DNA of 64,000 nt from a bacterium (GTDB taxonomy: Bacteria > Bacillota > Bacilli > Lactobacillales > Streptococcaceae), in the NCBI GenBank assembly GCA_905221065.1, contig CAJNBS010000001.1, positions 1 through 64,000 of the forward strand. Direction: 5' to 3'. A program made the position numbers and the translations under genes. The notes beneath the pieces were generated by a model that saw nothing but the letters and a program-made list of their open reading frames with translations, was not told the origin of the DNA and ran no database searches. Of this stretch, positions 35,180 to 46,565 are shown one piece after another. Numbering within the stretch: the first letter of the stretch is position 1; each line of letters begins with the position of its first letter.

Positions 35180-35817
35180 TTGAGTTGAAAAATATCACCA
35201 AAACCATTGGAGGAAAAGTGATTTTGGATAACTTATCTCTCAGGATTGATCAGGGGGATTTGGTAGCCATTGTTGGAAAAAGTGGTAGTGGTAAGTCGAC
35301 CTTGTTAAATTTATTAGGTTTGATAGATGGTGATTATAGCGGACGGTATGAGATTTTTGGTCAGACAAATCTAGCGGTCAATTCTGCCAAGTCGCAAACA
35401 ATAATCCGTGAACATATCTCTTATCTATTTCAAAATTTTGCCTTGATTGATGATGAAACGGTCGAGTACAATCTCATGCTGGCACTGAAATATGTGAAAT
35501 TGTCCAAGAAAGACAAGCTCAAAAAGGTGGAAGAGATTTTAGAGAGAGTAGGTTTGCCAGCTACTTTGCACCAAAAGGTCTCCGAGTTGTCTGGTGGCGA
35601 ACAACAACGAATTGCAGTTGCTAGAGCCATCTTAAAACCCAGCCAGCTGATTTTAGCCGATGAGCCGACAGGTTCGCTGGACCCTGAAAATAGAGATTTG
35701 GTCTTGAAGTTTCTATTAGAGATGAATCGAGAGGGGAAAACAGTCATTATTGTGACCCATGATGCTTATGTAGCCCAACAATGTCATCGTATCATTGAAT
35801 TGGGCAAGGGAAAATGA
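35176..35817 (+). CDS. ABC transporter ATP-binding protein (MacB/LolD-like)
   Basis: 213 aa. Walker A GKSGSGKST (34-42), the Q-loop region FQNFALIDDETV, signature LSGGEQQR near 133, Walker B LILADEPTGSLD near 155 and the H-loop THD near 193 are all present. The start codon overlaps the stop of the DUF1430 gene, so the two are translationally coupled subunits of one transporter. A terminator follows. Confidence 0.92.
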   Translation: MIELKNITKTIGGKVILDNLSLRIDQGDLVAIVGKSGSGKSTLLNLLGLIDGDYSGRYEIFGQTNLAVNSAKSQTIIREHISYLFQNFALIDDETVEYNLMLALKYVKLSKKDKLKKVEEILERVGLPATLHQKVSELSGGEQQRIAVARAILKPSQLILADEPTGSLDPENRDLVLKFLLEMNREGKTVIIVTHDAYVAQQCHRIIELGKGK

Positions 35818-35882
35818 GTTCGTCCAGCTACTTTTGACTGACTGAATACTCATGCTTTTCAGAGAAAAATAGCATAAATACG

Positions 35883-35923
35883 CCTAGGAATGACATTTTT
35901 ATGTAGTATTTCTAGGTTTTTTT
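35883..35923 (+). terminator. Terminator after the ABC ATPase gene
   Basis: CCTAGGAATGACAT / ATGTAGTATTTCTAGG imperfect stem followed by TTTTTTT. Confidence 0.8.
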
Positions 35924-35954
35924 GTTTCAAACTGAAAAAATTTTCAATTTAGGC

Positions 35955-35990
35955 TTGACAAACGATGAGGATGGGTGTATTATTTATACA
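35955..35990 (+). promoter_or_regulatory. Promoter with overlapping palindrome before abpA-argGH
   Basis: TTGACA (35955-35960), a 17-bp spacer, and TATTAT (35978-35983): near-consensus. TGTATTATTTATACA (35976-35990) is a perfect palindrome around its centre base and covers the -10. It resembles an ArgR ARG box but has five rather than four central bases. Confidence 0.7.
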
Positions 35991-36023
35991 ACCAAAAGGA
36001 ATAAACATAAAGGAGGCTTTGTT

Positions 36024-36830
36024 ATGAATAAGATGAAGAAGGTGTTGATGACGATGTTTGGTTTAGTGATGCTCCCCCTACTATTTGCTTGTAGTAACAA
36101 TCAATCGGCTGGAATTGAAGCCATCAAGTCCAAAGGAAAATTGGTTGTAGCCCTTAATCCAGATTTTGCTCCATTTGAATACCAAAAAGTGGTTGATGGG
36201 AAAAATCAGATTGTGGGTTCAGATATCGAATTAGCCAAGGCTATCGCAACAGAACTAGGTGTCGAACTGGAACTATCTCCCATGAGTTTTGACAATGTAT
36301 TGGCTAGTGTTCAATCAGGAAAAGCCGACCTTGCCATATCAGGCGTTTCTAAGACAGATGAACGGAGCAAGGTGTTTGACTTTTCAATTCCCTACTATAC
36401 TTCAAAAAATAAGCTCATTGTCAAAAAATCTAACTTGGCTACTTATCAGTCTGTAAACGACTTGGCGCAGAAAAAGGTCGGAGCGCAGAAAGGCTCGATT
36501 CAAGAAACGATGGCGAAAGATTTGCTACAAAATTCTTCCCTTGTATCTCTGCCTAAAAATGGGAATTTAATCACTGATTTAAAATCAGGACAAGTGGATG
36601 CCGTTATCTTTGAAGAACCAGTTGCCAAGGGATTTGTGGAAAATAATCCTGATTTAGCAATCGCAGAACTCAATTTTGAAAAAGAGCAAGATGATTCCTA
36701 CGCGGTCGCTATGAAAAAAGATAGCAAGGAATTGAAAGAGGCAGTCGATAAAACCATTCAAAAGTTGAAGGATTCTGGAGAATTAGACAAACTCATTGAG
36801 GATGCCTTTAAAGCGTCCATTGAAAAATAG
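36024..36830 (+). CDS. abpA: Arginine-type ABC transporter substrate-binding lipoprotein
   Basis: 268 aa from ATG 36024 after AAAGGAGGC; the frame extends upstream without a start signal. The lipobox FAC gives Cys23. It is a family 3 solute-binding protein with [16 protein letters not shown] and [14 protein letters not shown] near the amino-acid pocket. No permease or ATPase is adjacent, so it uses transport partners encoded elsewhere. Position directly before argG-argH matches pneumococcal AbpA, which is controlled by ArgR1/AhrC with argGH. The argG start is 16 bp after its stop. Confidence 0.88.
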   Translation: MNKMKKVLMTMFGLVMLPLLFACSNNQSAGIEAIKSKGKLVVALNPDFAPFEYQKVVDGKNQIVGSDIELAKAIATELGVELELSPMSFDNVLASVQSGKADLAISGVSKTDERSKVFDFSIPYYTSKNKLIVKKSNLATYQSVNDLAQKKVGAQKGSIQETMAKDLLQNSSLVSLPKNGNLITDLKSGQVDAVIFEEPVAKGFVENNPDLAIAELNFEKEQDDSYAVAMKKDSKELKEAVDKTIQKLKDSGELDKLIEDAFKASIEK

Positions 36831-36846
36831 AAAGAAGGAAAAGAAC

Positions 36847-38043
36847 ATGAGTAAAGAAAAAGTAATTTTGGCCTATTCTGGCGGTTTGGACACATCAGTT
36901 GCGATTACCTGGCTAAAGAAAGACTATGATGTTGTTGCAGTTTGTATGGATGTGGGTGAAGGGAAAGACCTAGATTTCATCCATGATAAGGCTCTCAAGG
37001 TTGGGGCAGTCGAATCTTATGTCATTGATGTTAAGGACGAATTTGCTACAGATTATGTGCTAGTGGCTCTCCAGTCACATGCCTACTATGAACAAAAGTA
37101 CCCCTTGGTATCTGCCTTGAGCCGCCCTCTTATTTCTAAAAAATTGGTTGAAATCGCGCATCAGACAGGAGCGACTACAATTGCTCATGGTTGTACAGGT
37201 AAGGGGAATGACCAAGTACGTTTTGAAGTATCGATTGCAGCTTTGGATCCTAATTTAAAAGTGATTGCGCCAGTTCGTGAATGGAAATGGTCTCGGGAGG
37301 AAGAAATTCATTATGCCAAGGAAAATGGGGTGCCTGTTCCTGCTGACCTTGACAATCCCTACTCTGTTGACCAAAATCTTTGGGGACGTGCCAATGAGTG
37401 TGGTATTTTAGAAAATCCATGGAATCAGGCTCCAGAAGAAGCCTTTGGTATCACATCTTCCCCAGAGGAAGCTCCAGATACGCCAGAATACATTGAGATT
37501 GAGTTTAGTGAAGGTGTTCCAGTTTCCCTCAATGGAGAAGGGCTAAAATTGGCAGATTTGATTCAAAAACTCAATGAAATAGCTGGAAAACATGGGGTCG
37601 GACGGATTGACCACGTGGAAAATCGCTTAGTTGGGATTAAATCAAGAGAGATCTATGAGTGTCCAGGTGCAGTGACCCTACTGATAGCTCATAAGGAAAT
37701 CGAGGATTTGACGCTTGTGAGAGAAGTGGCTCATTTTAAACCAATCATAGAAAATGAATTATCAAATCTTATTTATAATGCTTTGTGGTTTAGTCCAGCT
37801 ACACAAGCCTTGATTGCTTATATTAAAGAGACTCAAAAAGTTGTTAATGGGACTGCAAAAGTCAAACTGTATAAGGGAAGCGCACAGGTCGTGGCTCGGA
37901 AATCACCAAATTCTCTTTACGATGAAAATTTGGCGACTTATACTAGTGCAGATACCTTTGACCAAGATGCGGCTGTTGGCTTTATTAAGTTATGGGGACT
38001 TCCAACCAAGGTTCATTCTGAGGTTCAAAAAAGCGCCAAATAG
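36847..38043 (+). CDS. argG: Argininosuccinate synthase
   Basis: 398 aa from ATG 36847 (GAAGGAAAAGAAC upstream; the earlier ATG lies inside abpA). The PP-loop AYSGGLDTS is at residues 9-17, with the family motifs [14 protein letters not shown] near 117 and [16 protein letters not shown] near 172. It condenses citrulline and aspartate using ATP. With argH it converts citrulline to arginine; the upstream ornithine steps are not in this window, so citrulline must come from elsewhere or the medium. argGH is variable among pneumococci, present in D39 but not in TIGR4. Confidence 0.96.
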   Translation: MSKEKVILAYSGGLDTSVAITWLKKDYDVVAVCMDVGEGKDLDFIHDKALKVGAVESYVIDVKDEFATDYVLVALQSHAYYEQKYPLVSALSRPLISKKLVEIAHQTGATTIAHGCTGKGNDQVRFEVSIAALDPNLKVIAPVREWKWSREEEIHYAKENGVPVPADLDNPYSVDQNLWGRANECGILENPWNQAPEEAFGITSSPEEAPDTPEYIEIEFSEGVPVSLNGEGLKLADLIQKLNEIAGKHGVGRIDHVENRLVGIKSREIYECPGAVTLLIAHKEIEDLTLVREVAHFKPIIENELSNLIYNALWFSPATQALIAYIKETQKVVNGTAKVKLYKGSAQVVARKSPNSLYDENLATYTSADTFDQDAAVGFIKLWGLPTKVHSEVQKSAK

Positions 38044-38071
38044 GGCGATTGACTAGAGAGGTGGATGTGAT

Positions 38072-39463
38072 ATGGCTAAGAATACAAAATTATGGGGTGG
38101 TCGCTTTGAAGGTACTGTCGAAGACTGGGTAGAGCGCTTTGGTGCGAGTATATCTTTTGACCAAAAATTAGCTAAATTTGATGTGATTGGTTCCTTAGCC
38201 CACGTTCAGATGTTGGGCCAGACGGGCATTTTGAGTTTGGAGGAGTCTGAAAAGATCCAAGCAGGCTTGAAAGAACTTTTAGAAGAGCTAGAGGCAGGTC
38301 AACTTGATTTTGATATTGCAAACGAAGATATTCATATGAATATGGAAGTGTTGTTGACAGAAAAAATTGGTCCTCTTGCAGGGAAGCTACATACGGCTCG
38401 TTCTCGAAATGACCAAGTTGCGACAGATATGCACTTGTATCTCAAGGAGCAACTAGGCCATGTCCTAGATAAACTGGCTCATCTCAAAGGTGTTTTATTA
38501 GATTTGGCGGAAAATCATGTGGAGACAATCATGCCAGGCTATACCCATCTGCAACATGCCCAACCTATCAGTTTTGCCCATCACCTGATGGCTTACTACA
38601 ATATGTTTCAAAGAGACTGTGAACGCTTTGAATTTAACCAGCAGCATACAGACCTATGCCCTCTAGGTGCGGCAGCTTTGGCAGGAACGACTTTCCCCAT
38701 TGATCGCCAATTGTCTAGCGATTTGCTGGAGTTTAAGCAACCCTATACAAATTCTTTGGATGCTGTTAGTGACCGCGATTTTATCTTAGAATTTCTATCC
38801 AATGCCAGCATACTCATGATGCATATGAGCCGTTTTTGCGAAGAAATGATAAATTGGTGTAGTTTTGAGTACCAATTCATTACCTTGTCGGATACGTTTA
38901 CAACAGGTTCCTCTATTATGCCCCAAAAGAAAAATCCAGATATGGCTGAGTTGATTCGAGGAAAGACTGGTAGAGTTTATGGGCATTTGTTTGGATTATT
39001 GACAGTCATGAAGTCCTTGCCTTTAGCTTATAATAAGGATTTGCAAGAGGATAAGGAAGGAATGTTTGACACGGTCGAAACGATTTTAAATTCCCTTGAT
39101 GTATTGGCAGGTATGTTATCTAGCTTGCAGGTAAACAAGGAAAAAATGCAAGAGTCGACAGAGAAGGACTTTTCAAATGCGACTGAGTTGGCAGATTATT
39201 TGGCAGGGAAAGGTTTGCCATTTAGAGAAGCTCATGAGGTTGTGGGAAGATTAGTGCTAGACTCTATCAAGTCTGCTAAAAATATTCAAGATTGGACTTT
39301 GGAGGAATTACAAACCTATCATTCCCTCATTACCGAGGATATTTATGTCTACTTACAACCTAAAACTGCTGTTCAAAGACGAAATTCCTTGGGAGGTACA
39401 GGGTTTGACCAAGTGAAATACCAGATAGAACAAGCTAAGAAAGAACTTAAAGGGAAAAATTGA
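38072..39463 (+). CDS. argH: Argininosuccinate lyase
   Basis: 463 aa. Fumarase/aspartase superfamily: [17 protein letters not shown] near 105, [14 protein letters not shown] motif ([15 protein letters not shown]) near 153 with the general acid His, and signature [12 protein letters not shown] near 281 with the catalytic Ser. It splits argininosuccinate to arginine and fumarate. The start is 28 bp after argG. It ends the abpA-argG-argH unit; a hairpin at 39480 follows. Confidence 0.96.
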   Translation: MAKNTKLWGGRFEGTVEDWVERFGASISFDQKLAKFDVIGSLAHVQMLGQTGILSLEESEKIQAGLKELLEELEAGQLDFDIANEDIHMNMEVLLTEKIGPLAGKLHTARSRNDQVATDMHLYLKEQLGHVLDKLAHLKGVLLDLAENHVETIMPGYTHLQHAQPISFAHHLMAYYNMFQRDCERFEFNQQHTDLCPLGAAALAGTTFPIDRQLSSDLLEFKQPYTNSLDAVSDRDFILEFLSNASILMMHMSRFCEEMINWCSFEYQFITLSDTFTTGSSIMPQKKNPDMAELIRGKTGRVYGHLFGLLTVMKSLPLAYNKDLQEDKEGMFDTVETILNSLDVLAGMLSSLQVNKEKMQESTEKDFSNATELADYLAGKGLPFREAHEVVGRLVLDSIKSAKNIQDWTLEELQTYHSLITEDIYVYLQPKTAVQRRNSLGGTGFDQVKYQIEQAKKELKGKN

Positions 39464-39479
39464 TTCGTTTGCAAAGTAA

Positions 39480-39516
39480 GAAAGAGAGGCTGAGATGATT
39501 TATCAGCCTCTTTCTT
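39480..39516 (+). terminator. Terminator after argH
   Basis: AAAGAGAGGCTGA / TCAGCCTCTTTC stem; the T-rich tail is interrupted and overlaps the next promoter. Confidence 0.7.
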
Positions 39517-39543
39517 GTCTTCTCTAACCAAGCGTGTTATAAT
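39515..39543 (+). promoter_or_regulatory. Promoter of mnmA
   Basis: TTGTCT (39515-39520), a 17-bp spacer, and TATAAT (39538-39543). Confidence 0.7.
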
Positions 39544-39545
39544 GA

Positions 39546-40745
<1,200 letters not shown>

Positions 40746-40746
40746 A

Positions 40747-40774
40747 TTGACAAATTTTCTCAATTTGCTACAAT
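40747..40774 (+). promoter_or_regulatory. Promoter of the NUDIX gene
   Basis: TTGACA (40747-40752), a 16-bp spacer, and TACAAT (40769-40774), starting right after the mnmA stop. Confidence 0.75.
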
Positions 40775-40796
40775 AATAAAAGCAATAGAAATGATG

Positions 40797-40853
40797 GTCA
40801 AAGCTCATGGATGTTGCAGGCTTTTTTGTCCTGCACTTCTTTGGAGTTTTGAC
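40797..40853 (+). other. Structured leader of the NUDIX gene
   Basis: Outer pairing GTCAAAGCTC with GAGTTTTGAC and inner TGCAGG with CCTGCA around a CTTTTTTGT loop, then TATTTTTG. It lies between a strong promoter and the NUDIX ribosome site. It could be a weak attenuator or small RNA. Confidence 0.5.
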
Positions 40854-40885
40854 TATTTTTGTGTCGTTTAAAGGAAAGGACAAGA

Positions 40886-41341
40886 ATGATTCAACAAGAT
40901 TTTCGGACAAAAGTGGAAAATACAGTTTTTGGCGTTCGGGCGACAGCCTTGATTCTCCAAAATGGCAAGCTCCTAGTTACCAAAGATAAGGGCAAGCATT
41001 ACACTATCGGCGGTGCGATTCAAGTCAATGAAAGCACGGAAGAAGCGGTAGTCCGTGAAGTGAGGGAAGAACTGGGTGTCGAAGCTCAAGCTGGGCAACT
41101 AGCTTTTGTTGTTGAAAATCGTTTTGAAGAAGATGGTGTCTATTGGCACAACATCGAGTTTCATTATCTGGTGGACTTGCTTGAGGATGCCCCATTGACC
41201 ATGCAGGAAGATGAGAAAAGGCAGCCTTGTGAGTGGATTGATTTGGATCAGCTTAAGGGCATCAATCTAGTTCCAGCCTTTTTACAAACAGCCCTACCAG
41301 AATGGGACGGCCAACTAAGACACATTCATCTTGAGGAATAG
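40886..41341 (+). CDS. NUDIX hydrolase (MutT-like)
   Basis: 151 aa from ATG 40886 after AAAGGACAAGA. The NUDIX box is complete, GAIQVNE-x7-REVREELGV (about 43-65), with all metal-binding Glu residues. It hydrolyses a nucleoside diphosphate linked to another group; the exact substrate (8-oxo-dGTP, NDP-sugar or other) cannot be told. It is 9 bp ahead of mnmG and probably shares its transcript. Orthologue SP_0119. Confidence 0.92.
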   Translation: MIQQDFRTKVENTVFGVRATALILQNGKLLVTKDKGKHYTIGGAIQVNESTEEAVVREVREELGVEAQAGQLAFVVENRFEEDGVYWHNIEFHYLVDLLEDAPLTMQEDEKRQPCEWIDLDQLKGINLVPAFLQTALPEWDGQLRHIHLEE

Positions 41342-41350
41342 GAGAGAAAT

Positions 41351-43264
41351 ATGACATATAATTTTACTGAAGAATACGATATTATTGTAATCGGTGCGGG
41401 ACACGCTGGGGTCGAGGCTTCCTTGGCTGCTAGCCGTATGGGCTGTAAGGTCTTGCTTGCGACCATCAACATTGAAATGCTGGCTTTCATGCCTTGTAAT
41501 CCCTCTATCGGTGGTTCTGCCAAAGGAATTGTCGTGCGTGAAGTCGATGCCCTCGGTGGTGAAATGGCCAAGACCATTGACAAGACTTACATCCAGATGA
41601 AGATGCTCAACACAGGGAAGGGGCCAGCTGTCCGTGCCCTTCGTGCGCAGGCTGACAAGGAGCTTTACTCTAAGGAAATGCGCAAGACAGTTGAAAATCA
41701 AGAAAATTTGACCCTTCGTCAAACCATGATTGATGAGATTTTGGTGGAAGATGGCAAGGTTGTCGGTGTGCGTACAGCTACCCATCAAGAATATGCTGCC
41801 AAGGCTGTTATCGTGACAACAGGAACCGCACTCCGTGGGGAAATCATCATCGGAGACCTCAAGTACTCGTCAGGTCCTAACCACAGTCTAGCTTCGATTA
41901 ACCTAGCTGACAATCTCAAGGAATTGGGACTTGAAATTGGTCGTTTCAAGACGGGTACACCTCCACGTGTCAAGGCTTCTTCTATCAACTACGATGTGAC
42001 AGAGATTCAGCCAGGAGACGAAGCGCCTAATCACTTCTCATACACTTCACGTGATGAAGACTATGTCAAGGACCAAGTGCCATGCTGGTTGACCTATACC
42101 AACGGTACCAGTCATGAGATTATCCAAAATAACCTCCACCGTGCGCCTATGTTTACAGGTGTGGTCAAGGGAGTGGGGCCTCGTTACTGTCCGTCCATTG
42201 AGGACAAGATTGTTCGCTTTGCGGACAAGGAACGCCACCAACTCTTCCTTGAGCCAGAAGGGCGCAATACAGAGGAAGTTTATGTCCAAGGACTTTCAAC
42301 CAGTCTGCCTGAGGATGTCCAACGTGACTTGGTTCATTCCATCAAAGGTTTGGAAAATGCTGAGATGATGCGAACTGGTTATGCCATTGAGTATGACATG
42401 GTCTTGCCTCACCAGTTGCGTGCGACTTTGGAAACCAAGAAAATCTCAGGACTCTTCACTGCTGGTCAGACAAATGGAACGTCAGGTTACGAAGAAGCTG
42501 CTGGCCAAGGGATTATCGCGGGTATCAATGCGGCTCTGAAAATCCAAGGCAAGCCTGAGTTGATTTTGAAGCGTAGTGATGGTTATATTGGGGTCATGAT
42601 TGATGACTTAGTGACCAAGGGAACCATTGAACCCTACCGTCTATTGACAAGTCGTGCTGAGTACCGTCTCATCCTCCGTCATGACAACGCTGATATGCGT
42701 TTGACAGAGATGGGGCGCGAGATTGGACTTGTGGATGATGAACGTTGGGCTCGATTTGAAATCAAGAAAAATCAATTTGACAATGAGATGAAGCGCCTAG
42801 ATAGCATAAAACTTAAGCCAGTCAAGGAAACCAATGCCAAGGTTGAGGAGATGGGCTTCAAGCCGTTGACAGATGCGGTGACAGCCAAGGAATTCCTTCG
42901 CCGTCCAGAAGTTTCTTACCAAGATGTGGTGGCCTTCATCGGACCAGCTGCAGAGGACTTGGATGACAAGATTATTGAATTGATTGAAACAGAAATCAAG
43001 TACGAAGGCTATATTTCTAAAGCCATGGATCAGGTTGCCAAGATGAAACGTATGGAAGAAAAACGCATTCCAGCCAATATTGATTGGGATGATATTGATT
43101 CTATCGCGACAGAAGCCCGTCAGAAGTTCAAACTGATCAATCCAGAAACCATCGGCCAAGCCAGCCGTATTTCGGGAGTGAACCCGGCAGATATTTCTAT
43201 TTTGATGGTGTATTTGGAAGGTAAAAATCGTAGTATTTCTAAAAATCAAGAAAAGAAAGCATAG
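41351..43264 (+). CDS. mnmG: tRNA uridine-5-carboxymethylaminomethyl synthase, large subunit
   Basis: 637 aa. The FAD dinucleotide fold [12 protein letters not shown] is at 15-26. The GidA signatures [17 protein letters not shown] (near 54) and [17 protein letters not shown] (near 378) and the C-terminal helical domain that meets MnmE are all present. With MnmE it adds the aminomethyl-type group at C5 of wobble U34. The start follows GGAGAG. A bidirectional terminator closes the gene. Orthologue SP_0120, also called gidA. Confidence 0.97.
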   Translation: MTYNFTEEYDIIVIGAGHAGVEASLAASRMGCKVLLATINIEMLAFMPCNPSIGGSAKGIVVREVDALGGEMAKTIDKTYIQMKMLNTGKGPAVRALRAQADKELYSKEMRKTVENQENLTLRQTMIDEILVEDGKVVGVRTATHQEYAAKAVIVTTGTALRGEIIIGDLKYSSGPNHSLASINLADNLKELGLEIGRFKTGTPPRVKASSINYDVTEIQPGDEAPNHFSYTSRDEDYVKDQVPCWLTYTNGTSHEIIQNNLHRAPMFTGVVKGVGPRYCPSIEDKIVRFADKERHQLFLEPEGRNTEEVYVQGLSTSLPEDVQRDLVHSIKGLENAEMMRTGYAIEYDMVLPHQLRATLETKKISGLFTAGQTNGTSGYEEAAGQGIIAGINAALKIQGKPELILKRSDGYIGVMIDDLVTKGTIEPYRLLTSRAEYRLILRHDNADMRLTEMGREIGLVDDERWARFEIKKNQFDNEMKRLDSIKLKPVKETNAKVEEMGFKPLTDAVTAKEFLRRPEVSYQDVVAFIGPAAEDLDDKIIELIETEIKYEGYISKAMDQVAKMKRMEEKRIPANIDWDDIDSIATEARQKFKLINPETIGQASRISGVNPADISILMVYLEGKNRSISKNQEKKA

Positions 43265-43266
43265 AG

Positions 43267-43297
43267 AAAAACAGCTCCGAAGATGGGGCTGTTTTAT
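43267..43297. terminator. Bidirectional terminator between mnmG and rnjA
   Basis: AAAAACAGCTCC / GGGGCTGTTTT stem with A- and T-tracts on both sides. Confidence 0.85.
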
Positions 43298-43300
43298 GAT

Positions 43301-44980
43301 TTATTCTTCATCTGGTGTGAGGATCATCGGGATGATAATCGGTTCACGTTCGGTATTTTCATAAAGGAAGGGGCGAATGGCGTTGACAATGGCACCATTG
43401 ACAGATTGCACGCTGGCATCCTTATTTTTCAATGCGATACGAATTGCATTGAAGAGGATGCGCTGGCTTTGGCGAATCAAGTCGCCAGACTCTCTCATGT
43501 AGACAAAGCCTCGGCTGAGGATGTCTGGACCAGACAGAATCATCTGCGATTTGAAGTCAACAGTTGCGACTGCTAGAACGACACCGTCTTCAGATAAATC
43601 ACGACGATCTTTGAGGACAGCAGCGCCGATTTCACCGATACGATTTCCATCGACATAGATGTCTTGGGCATTGAAATGGCCTGCGATACGAGCTGAGTCA
43701 GAAGTAAGGGCAAGCACATCACCATTGCTCATGATAAAGATATTATCCTTCTCGACACCAGTATCCACCGCTAGTCCAGCGTGGACTTTTTGCATGCGGT
43801 ATTCACCGTGGACAGGCATGAAGTATTTTGGCTTAATCAAGCGGAGCATGAGTTTTTGCTCTTGCTGACCACCGTGTCCAGATGTATGGATATTGTTCAC
43901 TTTACCGTGGATAACTTCGACACCAGCTTCAGAAATGATGTTAATCAACTTGTTGACGCTAGTAGTGTTTCCAGGGATTGGGCTAGAAGAGAAGATGACC
44001 GTATCACCTGGTTGGAGTTGTACCTGACGGTGGGTTCCGTTGGCGATACGAGAGAGGGCTGCCATAGGCTCGCCTTGACTACCTGTACAGAGGATCAGAA
44101 CCTCGCCTGCAGGGTAGTCTTTGATTTCATTTGGCTCGATAAAGGTTCCCTTAGGAGCTTTGATGTAACCAAGGTCGATTCCGTTGACAATGGCCTTTTC
44201 CATAGAACGACCAAAGACTGCAATCTTGCGTCCAGTCTTAACAGCGGCTTCAGTTGCTTGCTGGAGACGGAAGATATTTGAGGCAAAGGATGCAAAGATG
44301 ATACGTCCTTCAATGCCTTGGATAATCTTCATGATGGACTGGCCAACGACTTTTTCAGAGTTGGTAAAGGTTGGCACTTCCGCATTTGTCGAGTCAGATA
44401 GGAGACAGAGCACGCCTTCTTCACCAAGAGCTGCCATACGGTGCAAGTCTGCCGGTTCACCAACTGGAGTGAAGTCGAACTTAAAGTCACCCGTACAGAC
44501 GATTTTTCCTTGAGGAGTATGAATGACAATTCCCAAAGGCTCTGGAATAGAGTGAGTGGTTCTAAAGAAAGTTGCCTTGAGATTTTTAAAGGTCAACTCA
44601 GTGTTGTGGTTGATTTCGTAAAGTTTGGCGTTGCGCAAGAGGCCGTGTTCTTCGAGTTTCCCACGGATCAAAGCCAAGGCAAGTGGTCCAGCATAGATAG
44701 GGACATTTGCTTGCTTGAGCAGGAATGGAATCCCACCGATGTGGTCCTCGTGTCCGTGTGTGATCAAAACAGCCTTGACGCGGTCGATATTGTCCACAAT
44801 GTAAGAGTAATCAGGAATGACATAGTCGATACCAAGCAAGTCATCTTCTGGGAATTTAATCCCAGCATCGACGATAATAATCTCGTCTTGGTATTCAATC
44901 CCGTAAGTGTTTTTCCCGATTTCTCCCAGACCACCGATGGCAAAAACGCCGACTTCTTCAGGTTTAAGAGTATAGGCCAT
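43301..44980 (-). CDS. rnjA: Ribonuclease J1
   Basis: 559 aa. Metallo-beta-lactamase fold with HGHEDH at 75-80 (zinc ligands). Further ligands are near 144 and 166 (CTGDFKFD), then the beta-CASP domain ([21 protein letters not shown] near 366) and a C-terminal domain. It is a cytoplasmic 5'-3' exoribonuclease and endonuclease of mRNA decay and rRNA processing. It starts 1 bp after the rpoY stop codon and so shares its operon and promoter. Orthologue SP_0121. Confidence 0.96.
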   Translation of the reverse strand: MAYTLKPEEVGVFAIGGLGEIGKNTYGIEYQDEIIIVDAGIKFPEDDLLGIDYVIPDYSYIVDNIDRVKAVLITHGHEDHIGGIPFLLKQANVPIYAGPLALALIRGKLEEHGLLRNAKLYEINHNTELTFKNLKATFFRTTHSIPEPLGIVIHTPQGKIVCTGDFKFDFTPVGEPADLHRMAALGEEGVLCLLSDSTNAEVPTFTNSEKVVGQSIMKIIQGIEGRIIFASFASNIFRLQQATEAAVKTGRKIAVFGRSMEKAIVNGIDLGYIKAPKGTFIEPNEIKDYPAGEVLILCTGSQGEPMAALSRIANGTHRQVQLQPGDTVIFSSSPIPGNTTSVNKLINIISEAGVEVIHGKVNNIHTSGHGGQQEQKLMLRLIKPKYFMPVHGEYRMQKVHAGLAVDTGVEKDNIFIMSNGDVLALTSDSARIAGHFNAQDIYVDGNRIGEIGAAVLKDRRDLSEDGVVLAVATVDFKSQMILSGPDILSRGFVYMRESGDLIRQSQRILFNAIRIALKNKDASVQSVNGAIVNAIRPFLYENTEREPIIIPMILTPDEE

Positions 44981-44981
44981 A

Positions 44982-45215
44982 TTAGAACTCCGTGATTTCG
45001 AAGGCGCCAGTTTCTTTTTCGTAATCTAGCAATTTGTCAGACAAGAGTTCGATATACTCGATATTGTACTCTGGGCGATTTTCTTCGACAAGTTGGCGAG
45101 CAGCGATACGACCCTCAAGTTCTGAGCTAGCATCGATGTCTAGGTAAAGTGCGCGTGTTGTTTCACGACGTGGGCTACGTTCTTTTGTTTCTTGATAAAA
45201 AACTTTGTAAATCAT
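44982..45215 (-). CDS. rpoY: RNA polymerase epsilon subunit
   Basis: 77 aa. The sequence [20 protein letters not shown] is characteristic of the small RpoY (DUF1447, epsilon) subunit of Firmicute RNA polymerase. It binds the core enzyme near the downstream DNA jaws. It is always found just before rnjA, as here with a 1-bp gap. The start follows AAAGGAACTAT. Confidence 0.95.
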   Translation of the reverse strand: MIYKVFYQETKERSPRRETTRALYLDIDASSELEGRIAARQLVEENRPEYNIEYIELLSDKLLDYEKETGAFEITEF

Positions 45216-45564
45216 ATAGTTCCTTTCTATTTACAGGTCAGCTTATTCCAAACTTTTAGCATAGATTTGCTTGATTTCATTCCATTTTGTGTCTAGATTG
45301 ACCTTGATTCGTTACAATTATTTCAATTATAACATAAAATGAAAAATTAGTAAAAGACGGAAACGAGAAAGTCGTGGGACGATTTGTTGAGTAAGCGCTT
45401 GCAATCCTAAAAAGTATGTGCTATAATAATAGAAAGAAATAGTCTAAGCTGGAAAGGAAATAATTCGGAAACTATATTGTTTAGTGCTATTGCTATTATG
45501 TTTAACTTTATAGATACTATTGATGTATTTGATAGTATGAGCTCAATAGAGAAAGGATTCTGCG
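45216..45564. other. Intergenic region between rpoY (-) and the PLA2-like gene (+)
   Basis: 349 bp. The left part must hold the rpoY promoter. The right part holds a cre-overlapped promoter at 45390-45427 and a leader of about 130 bp. That leader contains a possible 25-codon frame (45498-45575) that runs into the PLA2-like gene but has no good ribosome site. Nothing else was found. Confidence 0.6.
45390..45427 (+). promoter_or_regulatory. Promoter and cre-like site of the PLA2-like gene
   Basis: TTGCAA (45399-45404), a 17-bp spacer, and TATAAT (45422-45427). AGTAAGCGCTTGCA (45390-45403) matches the cre consensus except at its first base and overlaps the -35, predicting CcpA repression. Confidence 0.7.
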
Positions 45565-46116
45565 ATGAAACATAAGTTTAGTTTTATTTTGATTGTTTTG
45601 GCTTTTTTCACAACAACTTTATTTGCTATTTATAGTTCTGCTTCAGCACTAGAGTCTAATCACAGAGTAGAATATTCTTGGTTATCTGAATTGGATAAAG
45701 TTACCGAATTGAATGAACATGGTTTCCCTGTAGTTAGATTAGATAAAGCAGAGGAGCTTGGTTTAGATAATGAAGTTTTGGAGGTAGGGCGTGTTTTAAA
45801 CGAAATCGTAACGGATATAGAGACTAACGGAGAGTCAACTGCTTTGGCTAGAATGGATCGCTCTCTTTTTCCTATAGGCTCTTATGGTAATTATTGTGGT
45901 TATGGAAATAATGGATATTCTATTCCAGCTATTGATGATTTAGATACGGCTTGTTTCTATCATGATAAGTGTTTTAAGGGATTTTTAGCAGATAATAGAA
46001 GTTGCAATGCCGCATTTCTAGTAAGATTATATCCTATTGTAGCAAATAATGCTTGGAATACAACTAAAGGAGCATACGCAAGAGCAGCTGTGGCTCTATT
46101 TTCTAAATTCGTATAA
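45565..46116 (+). CDS. Secreted phospholipase A2-like protein
   Basis: 183 aa. The signal peptide is cut near ASA (residue 28), followed by a propeptide-like charged region. From residue 107, YGNYCGYGNNG resembles the PLA2 calcium loop (YGxYCGxGG), and DDLDTACFYHDKCF (124-137) carries the catalytic His133-Asp134 dyad in the CxxxHDxC frame. Four cysteines (111, 130, 136, 147) could form the two disulfides seen in prokaryotic secreted PLA2. Streptomyces PLA2 and S. pyogenes SlaA share this compact layout. It would act outside the cell, hydrolysing sn-2 ester bonds of host or bacterial phospholipids. Activity is inferred from motifs only. The ATG follows AGAAAGGATTCTGCG. Confidence 0.85.
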   Translation: MKHKFSFILIVLAFFTTTLFAIYSSASALESNHRVEYSWLSELDKVTELNEHGFPVVRLDKAEELGLDNEVLEVGRVLNEIVTDIETNGESTALARMDRSLFPIGSYGNYCGYGNNGYSIPAIDDLDTACFYHDKCFKGFLADNRSCNAAFLVRLYPIVANNAWNTTKGAYARAAVALFSKFV

Positions 46117-46172
46117 GACCAAGTTTTTTTAAAATATGTGTTGTTACGTAAAAGTGTTGATATGAGTATTGG

Positions 46173-46237
46173 TGTCTATGAACAGAATCTTATTTTATAA
46201 GTTTTAACTTATCTTTTAAGGTTTCTGTTTATAGGCG
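46173..46237. other. Long imperfect hairpin between the PLA2-like and small membrane genes
   Basis: TGTCTATGAACAGAATCTT on the left pairs with AAGGTTTCTGTTTATAGGC on the right, with an inner ATAAGTTTTAACTTAT palindrome. There is no T-tract, so it is not a standard terminator. It could be an RNA structure or a degraded mobile element. Confidence 0.45.
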
Positions 46238-46349
46238 CTTGTAGATGTGTTTATGTCTTAAAAAAATATATTTGCGATATTAAAAATGGATACTTATGCA
46301 ATATTTCAATTTACTTATTAAGATAATTTTAAACTAAGGAGGTTGCCCT

Positions 46350-46565
46350 ATGTATAACTTATTTGCTTTTGCTATCGGAGTTCGCTTGGTAGCTTTCATC
46401 GTTTTTGTTGCTTGTGTTTATGGAGGGAATCTTCTGTTTACAAAACTGGAACAACGACAAACCAAGTTCTTGTGGAAGATTACCTTTGTGACTCTCTACT
46501 CGCTTTTTCTCCTCCTCGTAACCTATGTCGTTTGGTTTGTATTTTACTTTGGATTAAATGCTTAG
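46350..46565 (+). CDS. Small two-span membrane protein
   Basis: 71 aa. Two hydrophobic segments (about 5-30 and 45-68) are separated by a basic loop (KLEQRQTKFLWK). Strong AAGGAGG 7-8 bp before the ATG, followed directly by a terminator. I do not recognise the family; no function is proposed. Confidence 0.75.
   Translation: MYNLFAFAIGVRLVAFIVFVACVYGGNLLFTKLEQRQTKFLWKITFVTLYSLFLLLVTYVVWFVFYFGLNA

Noticed and set aside
40807..40989. 60-codon open frame between mnmA and the NUDIX gene
   Set aside because: It starts inside the hairpin without a ribosome site and runs into the NUDIX gene in another frame.
42797..43249. 150-codon open frame opposite mnmG
   Set aside because: A shadow of mnmG; no ribosome site and no family resemblance.
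44441..44995. 184-codon open frame opposite rnjA
   Set aside because: A shadow of the conserved RNase J coding sequence with no start signal of its own.
45498..45575. 25-codon upstream frame overlapping the PLA2-like start
   Set aside because: No ribosome site near its ATG and no recognisable peptide features; noted only in the intergenic entry.
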